Source: Drosophila miranda (taxonomy: Eukaryota; Arthropoda; Insecta; Diptera; Drosophilidae). Taken from it: a stretch of DNA of 64,000 nucleotides. The translations under genes were made by a program, and so were the position numbers. The stretch spans positions 14,800,001 to 14,864,000 of the forward strand of contig NC_046676.1 in NCBI RefSeq assembly GCF_003369915.1, read 5' to 3'. This document shows positions 1 through 11,029 of the stretch, piece by piece. Positions within the stretch are counted from its first letter, which is position 1; every line of letters begins with the position of its first letter. The notes beneath the pieces were generated by a model that saw nothing but the letters and a program-made list of their open reading frames with translations, had not been told where the DNA came from and did not search any database.

Positions 1-2149
1 CGATCGCTGCTTCTTCCGTGGCAACGGGGGCACCGTCAACGTCCTGAGGATCAGTGGCCCCCAAGGCTATCCCGATTGCGGCACTCAACGCGTGAGTCGA
101 ACACTAGTCAGAGCTCAGCATCAGGCCTTCAATCATTGATCTTGTCTTGCAGTACGGCGACACTCTAACTAACATCGTGGTGGTCCAGTTCTCGGACAAT
201 GTTCAAACGAGCCGCGACAAGCGCTACAATCTCACCTGCATCTTCAGAGGACCCGGTGAAGCCGTTGTCAGCTCCGGCTACATTGGAGCAGGGTAAGCAA
301 CGCCGATTTCGACTTCTATCATAGTATTGTCCCCGCGGTCTTTTATATGTACGATCCCTGTGGCCTTGCAGATCCGGCAGTCCTATTCCCATAGAGTACC
401 TTCCAGCCGAGAATACGCTAAGCTCCAAGGTTCGCCTCAGCATTCTGTACCAAGGCAGACCGACCACCACAATAGCCGTGGGGGATCCCCTAACGTTCCG
501 ACTGGAGGCCCAGGATGGATACAATCATGTTACGGACATTTTCGCTACCAATGTGGTGGCCAGAGACCCTTATTCGGGTCGGAGCATTCAGCTTATAGAT
601 CGCTTTGGGTAAGTCTGCCCGTCATTATGCTCAATCTTTGCTAACCTTTGAAAATTCAGCTGCCCGGTGGATCCCTTCGTCTTTCCGGAGCTGGACAAAC
701 TGCGCGATGGCGACACCCTGGAGGCTCGTTTCAATGCGTTCAAGATACCCGAATCGAACTTCTTGGTCTTCGAGGCCACAGTCCGATCATGTCGCGAGGG
801 GTGCCAGCCGGCATACTGCCCAGGACCAGCGGGTCGACAAGAGCCCTCGTTTGGGCGCCGCAGACGGTCGCTGAACATCACCGACATGGCCGAACTCGAA
901 CCTGTCTCCGAGGACGGGTCCGGAGCTCAGGCCCTGGCTCTGGAAGGAATCAAGCAGCTGGAGGATGCCGCCAGCTCGGAGGATGTGATCATAGTGAACA
1001 GCACCACGGTAAGCGCCACACTGGGGCAGAGCCAGCTAAATGAGACGCAGACGGGAGAGAAGTCCAAGGAGAATGAGGAACCGGAGCAAGTGCGGGAAAT
1101 GATTGAAGTGAGCATTTGGAGAGATGGAGCGAGAAGAGTGTATGCCTGATTGACTGATTACTAAATGATCGCTTGTAGGTTTTTGAGACGCGCGAGGAGA
1201 TCGAGAAGGAGTCCTATCCCCGCAAACTTGTGGCTCCCGTGGAGACGGTGTGCATGACACCGGCTGAATACCATGGTCTGATCACGGCCATCATTCTGCT
1301 GATGATCCTGCTCTTCAGCATCACGCTAGTTGCCGGCCTGGGCTACAGGTGAGATCGGAGGAGCAAAGACATTTGTCAGTACTCAACTATGACCTTCCCT
1401 CAGACGCTACTGGAAGTCCATTTCGAAGAATCGCCTGGTGGACCGCCACTCGCCGATCCACTCGCTGGGCCACTCCCACTCTTCCATACGCACACACGAG
1501 CGCTTTACAGAGATCGGACACATGCCCAACATGACTGGAGGAGGTGGAGGCGCTGGGGGCGGAGCCAATCAGAGCGCATCGAATCGGGCCTCGAACGCCT
1601 TTCGCACAAACATGTCCATGTTCGGCGGCTCATTACACAAGACATTTGCCACGGGGTGAGGATCACTATCTGCCGGTCTGTCAGCCAGCCGAACCGGTCC
1701 ACTTATGGGGTGTTTAATGTCTTTACAGCAACTTGGCGCGCATGTGTCAGCTGCCAGTAATAAATCCCCTGCGTTCGACGGGACAGAGCAGTCACCAGTT
1801 CGAGGATCCCAGCGAGCCCATCTACACTGATCCTTCGCTCTTTGAGCGCTCCAGGCAAGTCGGGCTCCAGACCACTCCCCTTCCTAGGAAACCTGAATCA
1901 AACCAAGCGTCATCATCCACCACAGCCGTACGCAATTGTAAATATTTTCAAGATCCTGGCCTCTTTTATTTCGATGTGTCACTAGAATCACACAATCACA
2001 AGGGATGGCAAGTGCAGAGTCCAGCCGGATTGCAAATGCCATCCCGTCCGCCTGCTATCTGGCACCTGGTGGAGCACCAGTCTCCCTGCAGGTGGCACAC
2101 GTTCGGGATCGTAGGCAAATCGCCTAAAACTAAACAAAACAAAAATTAA
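1..2149 (+). CDS. nompA: NompA, 3' part: ZP domain, furin site, membrane segment (5' end outside window)
   Basis: NompA is an extracellular ZP-domain protein that links the mechanosensory dendrite to the cuticle in type I sense organs. Exons that keep one frame: 1-91, 153-292, 372-608, 660-1107, 1179-1348, 1404-1655, 1729-2149, all with GT-AG borders. Visible in order: the second half of a ZP domain (motifs CRISGP-like start, YNLTCIF, FGCPVDPFVFP, ESNFLVFEATVRSC), a furin-type RRRR site near 857-868, an acidic linker, one membrane helix (LITAIILLMILLFSITLVAG) near 1276-1338, then a basic, His/Gly/Asn-rich cytoplasmic tail. The 5' exons lie outside. The last stretch after about 1855 looks unconserved and overlaps an antisense gene, so the true stop may be earlier (a GC-type donor AG|GCAAGT lies at 1854-1859). 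Other fly ZP proteins are the alternative, but the neighbours (Obp47b, Fpps) support nompA. Confidence 0.82.
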
Positions 2150-2241
2150 CTCTCATTCACTTCCGAAAGGCGCGACTTACAGTTTTGGGCACTGGCTAAC
2201 CAGACTAACAATAGAACGAGAAAGAGCCGCAAGTGTTTCAT
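1996..2241 (-). CDS. Defensin-like secreted peptide (CS-alpha-beta cysteine pattern), two exons
   Basis: A 62-residue preprotein too short for ordinary ORF calling. Exon 1 (2241-2181) encodes a start Met, a basic n-region and a hydrophobic signal peptide (LFLVLLLVWLASA), then a GTAAGT donor. The intron has 57 bp and ends TTTTAG; exon 2 (2123-1996) continues in phase through a split Cys codon to TGA. The mature part has the arrangement C-x3-C-x9-C-x5-C-x-C (WCSTRCQIAGGRDGIC then CTC), which is exactly the spacing in the C-terminal half of insect defensins, including the Gly before the fourth Cys. The N-terminal loop has an extra Cys (seven in all), unlike classic six-Cys defensin. An AATAAA on this strand lies at 1970-1965, about 26 bp past the stop. 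Paired GATA-type motifs sit 60-75 bp upstream. Antimicrobial or other CS-alpha-beta function is inferred; expression is unknown. Confidence 0.78.
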
Positions 2242-3567
2242 GCTGATGTGCGCTTATATTGACGGACAAATCGAGACTAAAGTCAAGCTGAGGTCCGAGA
2301 TGCGATAAGCCCTATCAGGGCAACGAATCTTGTGCGCAACTCTCACTATATCACGAATACTAAATTGCTTTAAATTATTTTAAATTGCTGATTAAAGTTG
2401 GCTTTTATTCTCATTCCATGCTTATCCCACAGATCGCTGCGAAGTCTGACCATGGTGGACGAGTCAGAAGACAATCAGGAGGTCTAAAAGTGCACAAGAA
2501 TATCTGAAATCGGAAATCTGATCGTCCTCTTGTGATTAGTTGTAAATAAGCTAACAGTTTTAAAACTCCACTTAATCCAACAATCAGAAATACGATCACT
2601 CAATATACATATGTATTCATACGCTAGCTAAATGCGTCGGGGACCCTCGAATATTCTTGGGTCCAACAACTAGACTAAGAAGTGCACTACAGCCCTACGA
2701 TATGGTCCGAATATTATCGTATATATAATATCCAACATTCTTCTTATGAACGTATGCTATTAAACATAGTTTATCTAAGGCTAACAACAGAACAAGCAAC
2801 ACAAATAAACAATTATTCTTTATACGAGCTAAGATATATTAAATGCAATAAAGCCCAAACATATCCATATAAAATATTATCTCGACTTTGCCCCGCCAAA
2901 GGAATGCAGAAGCAGCAATTAATCAGGGCCCAAACGGAGGCTGGATGTCCGCCAGTGGCAACAGTAAGCAGCTTTGCAACTTCTCGCTTTGGGTTAACGA
3001 GCGGGCCAAGCTGCATTTGCGGACAGTAGCCAATGGGCCACTGCTTGAAGATATGATCTCTGGCCCAGCATGATGCTTTCCAGCAATCAATAGAGCAGAA
3101 GGGGAATCAGGATCGGTCAGAGGCCGGCATATAAATCAAACAGCAGGACAGATGCCAAAACGCGAATCACGCAAACGGAGAGAGAGTCTCATGAACCGCA
3201 CAATCAACTATATGTTAAATGCGAATCTCAAAAGTACACTTCTTAGATTCAGAGTTGTATAATTCGTACACAGTTTAATAAACATTTCAGAATAAATTAA
3301 ATCCTTTTCTTAGATACACGAACATAAATTAATGCATACACGGGATCGATCCCATTTAGTACCAATGGGTAGGGCCTGGCGTTGGTCATGACTAGTACAG
3401 ATGGAAAGTGTTCGACCGGACAGCTTTGCAAATGCCTTCTTGGTGGGATGCAGACCAGCCCGACACAATATTGTGGGCCCTTGAAGTGAATGTGAGCCCC
3501 GACACTCTTACCGGATAATTTAAATTATAGATTAGACTATTTACAAAGATATAGGCGGCTAGTCTGA
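2242..3567. other. Intergenic: upstream of defensin-like gene, 3' flank of MADF gene
   Basis: This is mostly AT-rich sequence. A GC-richer patch at about 2885-3080 has overlapping short open frames on both strands but no recognisable domain, signal peptide or consistent splice site, so no gene is called. A TATA-like CATATAAATC lies near 3128. The stretch next to 3568 is probably the 3' UTR of the minus-strand MADF gene. Confidence 0.5.
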
Positions 3568-5168
3568 CTAATCATCAAAGAATAGTATCTCCAGGATTCT
3601 CTTCTGCGCGCTTTTTTTGCGCTCCTTGTTCATCTTTAGCAGCTCGGTGGTGACCAGCTCACCTAGAAGGTGCTCTGACTGTCGCTGCACGCCTGGAAGA
3701 CTTTGTGGGGCCTGGAACTTGCCGAAGTTCGAGGGATGTGAGGAGTTGCCCTGGTGTGGGAGTTGTTGATAAAGCTGCAACAGGAAGTCCGTATTCGATG
3801 GAAACATGTTCTGGTGCTGTTGATGTTGTTGCTGCTGTTGGTTATTATTGCTGTGGTGTCCAGCGTTGGAATTATTCGGATTTCCATTGCTATTTGCATT
3901 GCCATTGTCATTGCCGTTGCCATTGCCGTTGCTATGGCCATTGGTGCGCTGCATGGCCATAGAGTTGTTGTAGTGGTTGCCGTGCTGCATCATGGCCTGG
4001 GGTTCCATAAGGTCATGACTATTGTCATCGGAATCCTCATCGGAGTCGTTGATAAAGTGGGGCCCATTGCCTCCATTGCTTGACATTTGGCTATGAGCAC
4101 TGCCGTTGAGCTGCACACGAGGCTTTTTCAAGTGGAAGTTGCTGGATGCTGACGAGTCCAAATCTTCGTTTCCCTTGGGATTGTAGACATGGCCTTGCAT
4201 CTGAATATTGGAGCTGGTGTTTGTGGAGCTGCCTGCCGCACTAGATGAGGAATGTACCACCGGAAGCTGCTGTGCAGACGCCGGCGACTGTTGATGCTGA
4301 TTCTGCTGCTGGGTGCCAGCACTAATACCCTGTAACGGCGAGGACAGTGGCGATTTCATCGAAGATGACGTTGAGGCAAGACTGCCTCCACTGTTTTGAG
4401 GGCCAGCTAGGCCAACTGAACTGTCTCGATACTGCTCCTGGTAGCCCTGCGAGGAGTCAGCCATAACAGCAGCAACGGCAGCCGCCTGTTGCTGCATCTG
4501 CGACTGGGAGATTTGCTGGAGTTGCTGGGAGGCCACAGCCGCAGCAAACTCTCTGAATGCCTGATCAGCCTCGATCTTTACCGGATTAGCATTTTCCAGA
4601 GCTGAGGTCGCAACGGTGCTCAGTGCATTCATGGCTTGTTGCTGATCTGGCTGATGGTAGTGATGGTTTTGGCCCGAGCCCGAGTTAAACTGGGACATGT
4701 TCTTGTTGGAACTGTTTGATTTATCCACGATGTATTCGTTGTAACTAGAGCTGTTAGCCGACTGTGGCGACGTGAGGAAGCTCGGCACATTGCGATAGGA
4801 TTTTCGTGGCTGAATGTGTTGGTCCAGGAACTTCATCTTCTCCAGGTAGGGGCGTGACAGGTGCTCGTAAATTGGAGTATCGCCCTGCTTCCGCTGCGAG
4901 ACGTAACGCTCCCGCAGATACTTCCAGCGCTTCTTGCACGTGTCCACTGCAAGGGGGACAACATTTGTATTCATCATTAAATATCAAAGTCTGTATAAAG
5001 TCGAATCTTCCTCTCACCGTCCGTTCGCAGCTTCATGGCAATCACTTGCCAGGCGTCATCCTTTGTCTCATACTTTACACCGTTGGCGCTGCCGTTAAGG
5101 TAGTACTTCTGCCTGTTGTAAATGACCCCATGTTGCGCCACTTCATCAATTAGTTGTTCGTCCATCAT
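3568..5168 (-). CDS. MADF-domain transcription factor with BESS-like C-terminus
   Basis: Two exons, 5168-5018 and 4946-3568, joined in phase across a 71-bp intron, give 509 residues. The N-terminus is a MADF (Myb/SANT-like, Adf-1 type) DNA-binding domain: LIDEVAQHGVIYN, then DDAWQVIAMKLRTD, then across the splice TCKKRWKYLRERYVSQRK. The middle is long, low-complexity and rich in Gln, Asn, Ser and His with an acidic patch (DSDEDSDDNSHD). The C-terminus (FLLQLYQQLP ... KKSAQKRILEILFFDD) resembles the BESS protein-interaction motif that usually pairs with MADF. It is probably a nuclear sequence-specific regulator. It is transcribed divergently from Fpps and may share its promoter region. I believe the D. 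melanogaster counterpart is an unnamed CG gene at 47E, so no symbol is given. Confidence 0.88.
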
Positions 5169-5693
5169 TTTCGCACCTTTATTATTTTATTGGCGATTCT
5201 TCGCTTTCCGTGTGCATCAGGCCATTTTCAGCACTGTGCTTGATCGTTTTGCAGCACTTAGCAGACTCAGTGCTGCCAAGATTTCAGAACAATACGGCTA
5301 GATTAATACAAAATATAAAAAAATATGGTAAAACCGGAAAGAATTTGCCAAAAACGAGTCTAAGACAAAACACACCCCAAAAATAACAAGGTGGTGGCTT
5401 AAATGTTTTTTTCTAAATTAGCTATTTATTAGAAACAGAGTCAACTTCACCGTAAATTTTCAAGCAATAAACATTTAAAGCTAAAACAAGCTTCTCCATT
5501 TAAAAAAAGGCTAGATATAGCCCGAAATATGCTGAAATGGCAACACTGCTTTGCATCTCTGAGTCTGCTATCGATAATCTGTGCTGTTCACCAGTATTTG
5601 AAAACGTTAGGAAATTAGAAGTTAAATTTTGGTCAAGGGGCGGAAGGGAAGCTGTCGTTAACGGAGAGATTTCTGATAATATTGTGAATAAAA
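5169..5693. promoter_or_regulatory. Divergent promoter region (MADF gene / Fpps) with a DRE
   Basis: A 525-bp gap separates two head-to-head genes. A perfect DRE (TATCGATA, the DREF/BEAF-32 site) lies at 5569-5576, close to the Fpps side. A GGCAACACTGC element at about 5540 resembles the motif 1/motif 7 class of housekeeping core promoters. No TATA box is seen. This architecture is typical of broadly expressed fly gene pairs. Confidence 0.6.
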
Positions 5694-7446
5694 ATGTTTA
5701 AACTAGCTCGTCGGATTCTTCCCCAGCAGCGGATATTCCCAAATCCGCTGCGTCTTCACCGACTAATCTCCACCAGCGACGAAGTCAACTCGGAGCCTAT
5801 TATCAAATCCATGGAAACGATTGGCGGCCTGTCCACGGAACTTGTTAACGAGCAGAAGCTGAAGAAGACCAGCAGGTAATCTACCGGTTTCTGCACTTGA
5901 ACTTTGTCTATTTTTGTTTACATTGGCTTTGGGGGCACTTGTGCACTTGCTCTGCTCTGCGTAGTTGGTGATGGGCGTGGAGTCTGTGGGAGAAAGCTGT
6001 TTGTACGAGTACTAACGGAGTCACGTAGGCCAAAAATACACCCATAATGTATTCAGCCGTGTGTGTATGTGTTTGTATTGCATTCTATTGTTTGTGTTTT
6101 TGTTTCCCTCCAGAACATTATCAACGCTTCAAAATCACTCTGTTCCAATTGCGGCCCGCGTCACAGTGTCAAAAGATGAAAGCCGCGACTTTATGGCTGT
6201 GTTCCCCGGTGAGCTCCACCTTTGTTTCTCCAAATTAGCATAATAGTACTAATTTTTATTCTAATGCGTTTGCAGATCTTGTGCGTGACATCACTACCGT
6301 GACGAAGACCTATAATTGCAATGATGCCGCTAAGTGGTTTGCCAAGGCGCTGCAATACAATGTACCGCGGGGCAAAAAGAATCGCGGCATACTCACAGTG
6401 CTCACCTACAAGAATCTGGTGCCCGCCGAAGATCTGACCCCAGAAAACATAAAGCTGGCCCAGTACCTGGGATGGTGTGTGGAAATGGTACGTTTTGTTC
6501 GTATATTGTTAAGAACACCGAACATAATCAGAGTCACATTATCATTGCAGCTTCAGAGCTTCTTCATAATCTCTGACGACGTGATGGACAACAGCACAAC
6601 ACGACGCGGACAGCCGTGCTGGCACAAGGTTGAGAACGTTGGCTTGACAGCCATCAATGATGCTCTAATGATTGAGAATGCCATGTATGCCATATTGAAG
6701 ATGCATTTCAGCCACCTAGACTGCTATGTGGCGCTCATGGAGCTCTTCCATGAGATTACCTACATAACAACTTGTGGCCAGTCCCTAGATCAGCTCAACT
6801 CGCATCGAAGTGTTTCCGAGTTCACTATGGACAACTACAAAGCAATTGTGGACAACAAAACTGCCTACTATTCATTCTATCTGCCGTTTGCTGTTGCTTT
6901 ACACTTGGCTGGGTGCGTAGTTATACTGCAATTGTCAAGCTCTTCTGAATAATAGGTCCTTTCTTCGTGTAGATATAAGGACGCCGAAGCTTTCCGTCAA
7001 TCAAAGACCATTCTCCTGGAAATGGGTCACTTTTTCCAAGTGCAAGACGACTTCCTTGACTGCTTCGGAAATCCGGAGGTAACTGGCAAAATCGGCACCG
7101 ACATACAGGACAACAAATGCTCCTGGCTAGCCGTGGTGGCCATGCAGCGAGCCAATGCCGAACAAAAGAAAATCATGGTCGATTGCTATGGAAACAATGG
7201 TGAGACGATCGGAACTACTTAGCCAGTGAAATCCGTTGGTAATAATTGAAACTTTCCAATGCAGATCCAGTCAAGGTGGAGCGTGTTAAAGAGCTTTACA
7301 AGGAAATCGGCTTACCAACTACTTTTGCCACATTCGAAGAGGAGTCGTACAACATGATTAAAACGCACATACAGCAAACATCGCGCGGGGTTCCCCACCA
7401 AACTTTCCTGCAAATCCTCAACAAAATCTACCAGCGGGACTCCTAA
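5694..7446 (+). CDS. Fpps: Farnesyl pyrophosphate synthase
   Basis: The enzyme condenses DMAPP/IPP to farnesyl diphosphate for the isoprenoid branch of the mevalonate pathway (juvenile hormone, prenylation, ubiquinone, dolichol). Exons 5694-5875, 6114-6208, 6276-6487, 6551-6912, 6973-7199 and 7265-7446 join in one frame to 419 residues. The first Asp-rich motif DDVMD follows SFFIIS (exon 4), and the second, DDFLD, lies in [15 protein letters not shown] (exon 5); both bind the Mg2+-diphosphate. The C-terminus ends KIYQRDS. The first 30 or so residues are Arg/Leu/Pro-rich without acids and look like a mitochondrial presequence, as in other insect enzymes; start codons inside exon 2 could give a cytosolic form. 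Convergent with the CWF19L1 homologue, only 162 bp away. Confidence 0.95.
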
Positions 7447-7608
7447 ACTATTCATATCTATCAATTTGAGACGAGAACGTTTTTACTTAAATTATAGCTT
7501 TAGAATTTATACAAGGGTCAATATTATACAATGCATAAAATGAATGGGCTAAGCAATTACAAACGATATTATAACTTTATTATACCTACATTCTTTTAAA
7601 ATAAACAC

Positions 7609-9562
7609 TTAGACAGTGAAGTCAAATGGGGCAAACCCCTTCCGGAAGTCTGAAACATAAGTCGCCTCTTCGTCTTTCTCGAGAAGGCATTCCTTCCAGT
7701 TGACTTTTTCGTCACAATTAAGAAGATTCTCCGAACAGAAAACGTCCCTGGAAAAAAGATTAATCAAATAACAATGTTAATAAACTTTAAACTCCAAAGC
7801 ACCTTGCGAAATGCAGCGGGAAGTGATTCATCTGCCGCGTAATGAGTGTGCTGTCATCGGGGAGCTCGGCCAGAAAATAAGGTCCTATTTCTGGTAACAT
7901 TTTCGGAGAATCTAATGCCGGTAGCGTCTCAAATTGAAGATTGAATTCCTCCGCTTTGTCCTTAATGATTAAAGCGAATAATTAGCAGGGTTCATAGAGA
8001 ATCTTGAGGAGATTTGCATACCTCAAAACTATGCTTTATCTTCCATGCATAACCTTCCTCGAAGCCGAGCACATTGATCTGTAGGTGGAACGACTTGTAA
8101 TGGCGTTCCGTAAAGCACACCACTTGACCGATGGTTTTGAAGAACTTTCGCAAGGCGTTTTTAAATTTGTCCAGCTCCTCCCAATCCTCAGTGGTTAGTT
8201 GTGCTGCGCAGGGCAGATGCTTTGTGGACAATATCATGACATGGTATCTGTTAATTGGACCCTTGGCCAGGGCCAGATAGAAACGTTCGCCGATAGTAAT
8301 AATGAGATGCTTTTCTACATCGGGCGATGATAAACAGAACCAGCATTTTTCTGAAATTGTATGAAATATGAGAAACGACAATACGAGATACTGACTATTG
8401 GCTTACCCTGGTTCAATTCTTGCATACGCCGTTTTTTCCCATAGCCACGCTCTCCTTTTGATTTATTTTTTTCCATATCGTAAAAATACTGGCGGGTTTC
8501 CGACTGAAAAGTTTATGTCTTTAATAACACTGATAAACGCCAAACGAGGAATACCCACTGTGTCATTCTTGTCGACGGTTCCGCACAAATCTAGCCCAGC
8601 ATAGGGACACGGAATTTCATTGGTTGTCTTCTGCACCAGATCAAGCAGTCGGGACTTGTCGACAGGTTTTAGGCTGAGCGCGTATATATATTTTGCCTTT
8701 TCACTGTTTCCCACATCAGCTAGTGAGATGAATCGGGTACAGAGCTCAAACTGCGTGGTCTCGTCTTTTGGCATACGAAATGGCGGGCACTCAAAGTAGG
8801 TGCCGTTGATGGCACAAAAATGATAGCGTGGCTTGATCTCCCGACAGAGGAACGATATCAGCTTGGATGCTCTTTCCTGGAATAGATTATTGATAAACAG
8901 ACCCACATACTGGCAAATAAGCACCTACATTCGCATTCTCCTGCATCCCGTATGACCATTGCGATGTGAGAAGTACGTCCACTCCTCTGTACTCGGTGGA
9001 GCAGTTCTTCGACACCAAGCACGAATTTCTGACGGCAAAAATATCAGATTTAGTGAACTCGTGGTTTGACTTAGCTGAATCTGCACCACCAGCTGATTCC
9101 ACGCCACTTAAATAGGCTATTTTAACGCCACTGGTAAGCGTGTACACCCCTCGTTTGCCGAGGTATGAGAGGTTTGTGCATATTTCACCATCCGACAGAT
9201 CCTCAAAATGCTTTTCATGCTCCTTCTGGTTTGGACCGAGTATGTAGGTGGGCACTGTGACTGCAGATTGACCATGTAAACATATAAATCGACAGTTAAC
9301 TGTAGTACTTACTGTGCTTGAATCCATTCTTGTAGGCAATCAGCTCCTCGTTCTGTTTATCATCGCCAAAAAAGTCTCCGACGCAGCACAGTATCTCAAA
9401 GGGTCCCGCTTTTTTGTTGACCGTTTCCACCCGCTGGAATAACTGCTTGAAACGGCCCCGCACATCGCCCACAACTAATCTGTGAGTTGAAAAACATTGC
9501 ATTAATTAATCAATGAATTATAAATAATATAATATCTCTTACATTTTGGTGCCCGCGTCCAT
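7609..9562 (-). CDS. CG7741: CWF19L1 homologue (CwfJ family), with a one-base frameshift in exon 4
   Basis: CWF19-like proteins act in RNA processing: lariat debranching and spliceosome turnover in yeast relatives. Exons on this strand: 9562-9543, 9479-9313, 9260-8929, 8876-8407, 8350-8022, 7960-7803, 7747-7609. The N-terminal part is metallophosphoesterase-like (KILVVGDVRGRF, CCVGDFFG). The C-terminal CwfJ part is HIT-like (KCWFCLSSPDVEKH, HVMILSTKHLP, HYKSFHLQINV) and ends GFAPFDF. The total is 1,615 nt, one over a multiple of three. Exon 4 reads correctly up to NPPVF, then frame is lost at a run of five T (plus-strand A at 8481-8485). Removing one base restores the frame through KKRRMQELNQ to the next splice, giving 537 residues, very near the human length. 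It is either a homopolymer sequencing error or a recent null allele. Confidence 0.88.
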
Positions 9563-9890
9563 TGGTTCCGATAGCTGGTTCAGTTCAGATTAGTGGTTCG
9601 CAAAGAGTACTGCCAACTGGCTGCAAATAATTGCGCTGCTTGAGCGAACCGTTGAATAAGTTTAAAATAACCAATTTACACGTGCCACAAATCTGCTGTT
9701 CAAAGCATTACTACTCTTACATTTTGGTGCCCGCGTCCATTGGTTCCGTGGTTCAGTTCAGATTAGTGGTTCGCAAAGAGTGCTGCCAACTGGCTGCGAA
9801 TAGTTGCGCTGTTTGAGCGAACCGTTGAATAAATTTAAAATAACCGATTTACACGTGCCACAAATCTGCTAATCAAAGCATTACCATTAA
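9537..9890. repeat. Tandem duplication of the CG7741 promoter and first coding exon (two copies, about 178 bp)
   Basis: Copy 1 (9537-9714) and copy 2 (9715-about 9890) are about 95% alike by eye. Both contain the start codon, the six codons MDAGTK and the same GTAAGAG splice donor on the minus strand, so either could act as the first exon. Copy 2 lacks four bases of copy 1 just upstream of the start codon. The remainder is the 5' flank (repeated GTTCGC and CCAACTGGCTG motifs). Confidence 0.85.
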
Positions 9891-10290
9891 GAAATAATAT
9901 ATAGTTTATGGTTATGTAAATTTATATCATTATGTAATGCATGTATCTAAGCCATAATTATCGCAACCATAGCGATCATTTGGGAATTTCACGTTAGAAG
10001 TTCTAGCAATTGCTGTTTAATTGCCCGATCAGTATTCTATATTTGAATATACAACTAAACTTTAACCTTAGTGCAGTGTCAATGGCCCAAAATATGAAAT
10101 TAGATATGACATTGGCCCCAAACAGCATTCGATTGCAACAATGAACCTTTGCTAGGTTTTCTGGTCATGCGTGGCTGGCACAATTAAGTGGATGGATTGC
10201 TTTTTGCGTTCCATTAGAGTATGCCAAGCTGCGTGGGACATATAAAATGGACAGTGTGTCTCCAATCCAATCATTCGGTTAACCACAGCA
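9891..10290. other. Intergenic, with Obp47b core promoter
   Basis: AT-rich sequence lies between the duplicated CG7741 promoter and Obp47b. A TATA box (TATAAAA) is at 10241-10247 and an Inr-like TCATTCGG at 10271, 30 bp apart, followed 20 bp later by the start codon. This is a focused, regulated promoter, as expected for an odorant-binding gene. Confidence 0.65.
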
Positions 10291-10986
10291 ATGTCACCAA
10301 GTCAGATGTTGATAATGTCTGTAGTGCTCGGTGTGGCGTTGAGCACTCAAAGCGTGCTAGGTCAGACAATCGACTGTCAAAGACCACCCCAACTTGTGGT
10401 ATGTGTGGTTATGGAAAATATTTAATTGTAAGAAGCATTAAAGTCTTTCGTGTTGATAGGATCCATCACTCTGCTGCAGGGACGGCGGTCGGGACCAGGT
10501 TGCAGAGAAATGCGCCCAGAGGATTATTGGAGGAGGAAATGGACAGGCTAGGAATGGCCTGCCATCGCTGGAAACTGCCACAGTGAGTACTCATAGCCAA
10601 AAATTCTAAACACATAGAGATTAAATATTACACTTGCAATCCAGTGTCTGGCTGAGTGCATCCTCACAACGTCACAGTACATTCAGGATCCACAGAAGCT
10701 TAACTTGGAAAACATCCGCAGTGATCTCTCCGGAAAGTTTTCCAATGACACTGCTTATGTAGAGGCGATGACAGCAGCGTTTACCAAATGTGAGCCCCAA
10801 TCACAACGTCGGCTGGCAGCCATCCAGCAATCTCAGCAACAGCACAAATGCAGTCCCTTTTCGGCGATTGTTCTCGGTTGCACATACATGGAGTACTTTA
10901 AGAATTGCCCCGAACATCGGTGGACGCAGAATGCGGAATGCGCCTTAGCTAAGACTTATGTTACTCAATGTGGACTGGGGGCTTAG
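10291..10986 (+). CDS. Obp47b: Plus-C odorant-binding protein
   Basis: A secreted ligand carrier of the Plus-C OBP class. Exons 10291-10398, 10460-10582 and 10645-10986 join in phase 0 to 190 residues. The signal peptide is MLIMSVVLGVALSTQSVLG. More than six cysteines are present, including the extra N-terminal pair in SLCCRDGGRD, CLAECI, TKCEP, HKCSPF, LGCTYMEY and the class-defining Cys-Pro in FKNCPEHRW, with a final TQCGL. Its TATA/Inr promoter is tight. In D. melanogaster this gene neighbours nompA, as it does here. It is the last gene of the 47E-like block before the repeat-rich junction. Ligand and tissue cannot be read from the sequence. Confidence 0.88.
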
Positions 10987-11029
10987 ATTTTTGATGTTAC
11001 GAAATATATATAAAGAGTTCATATAATTT

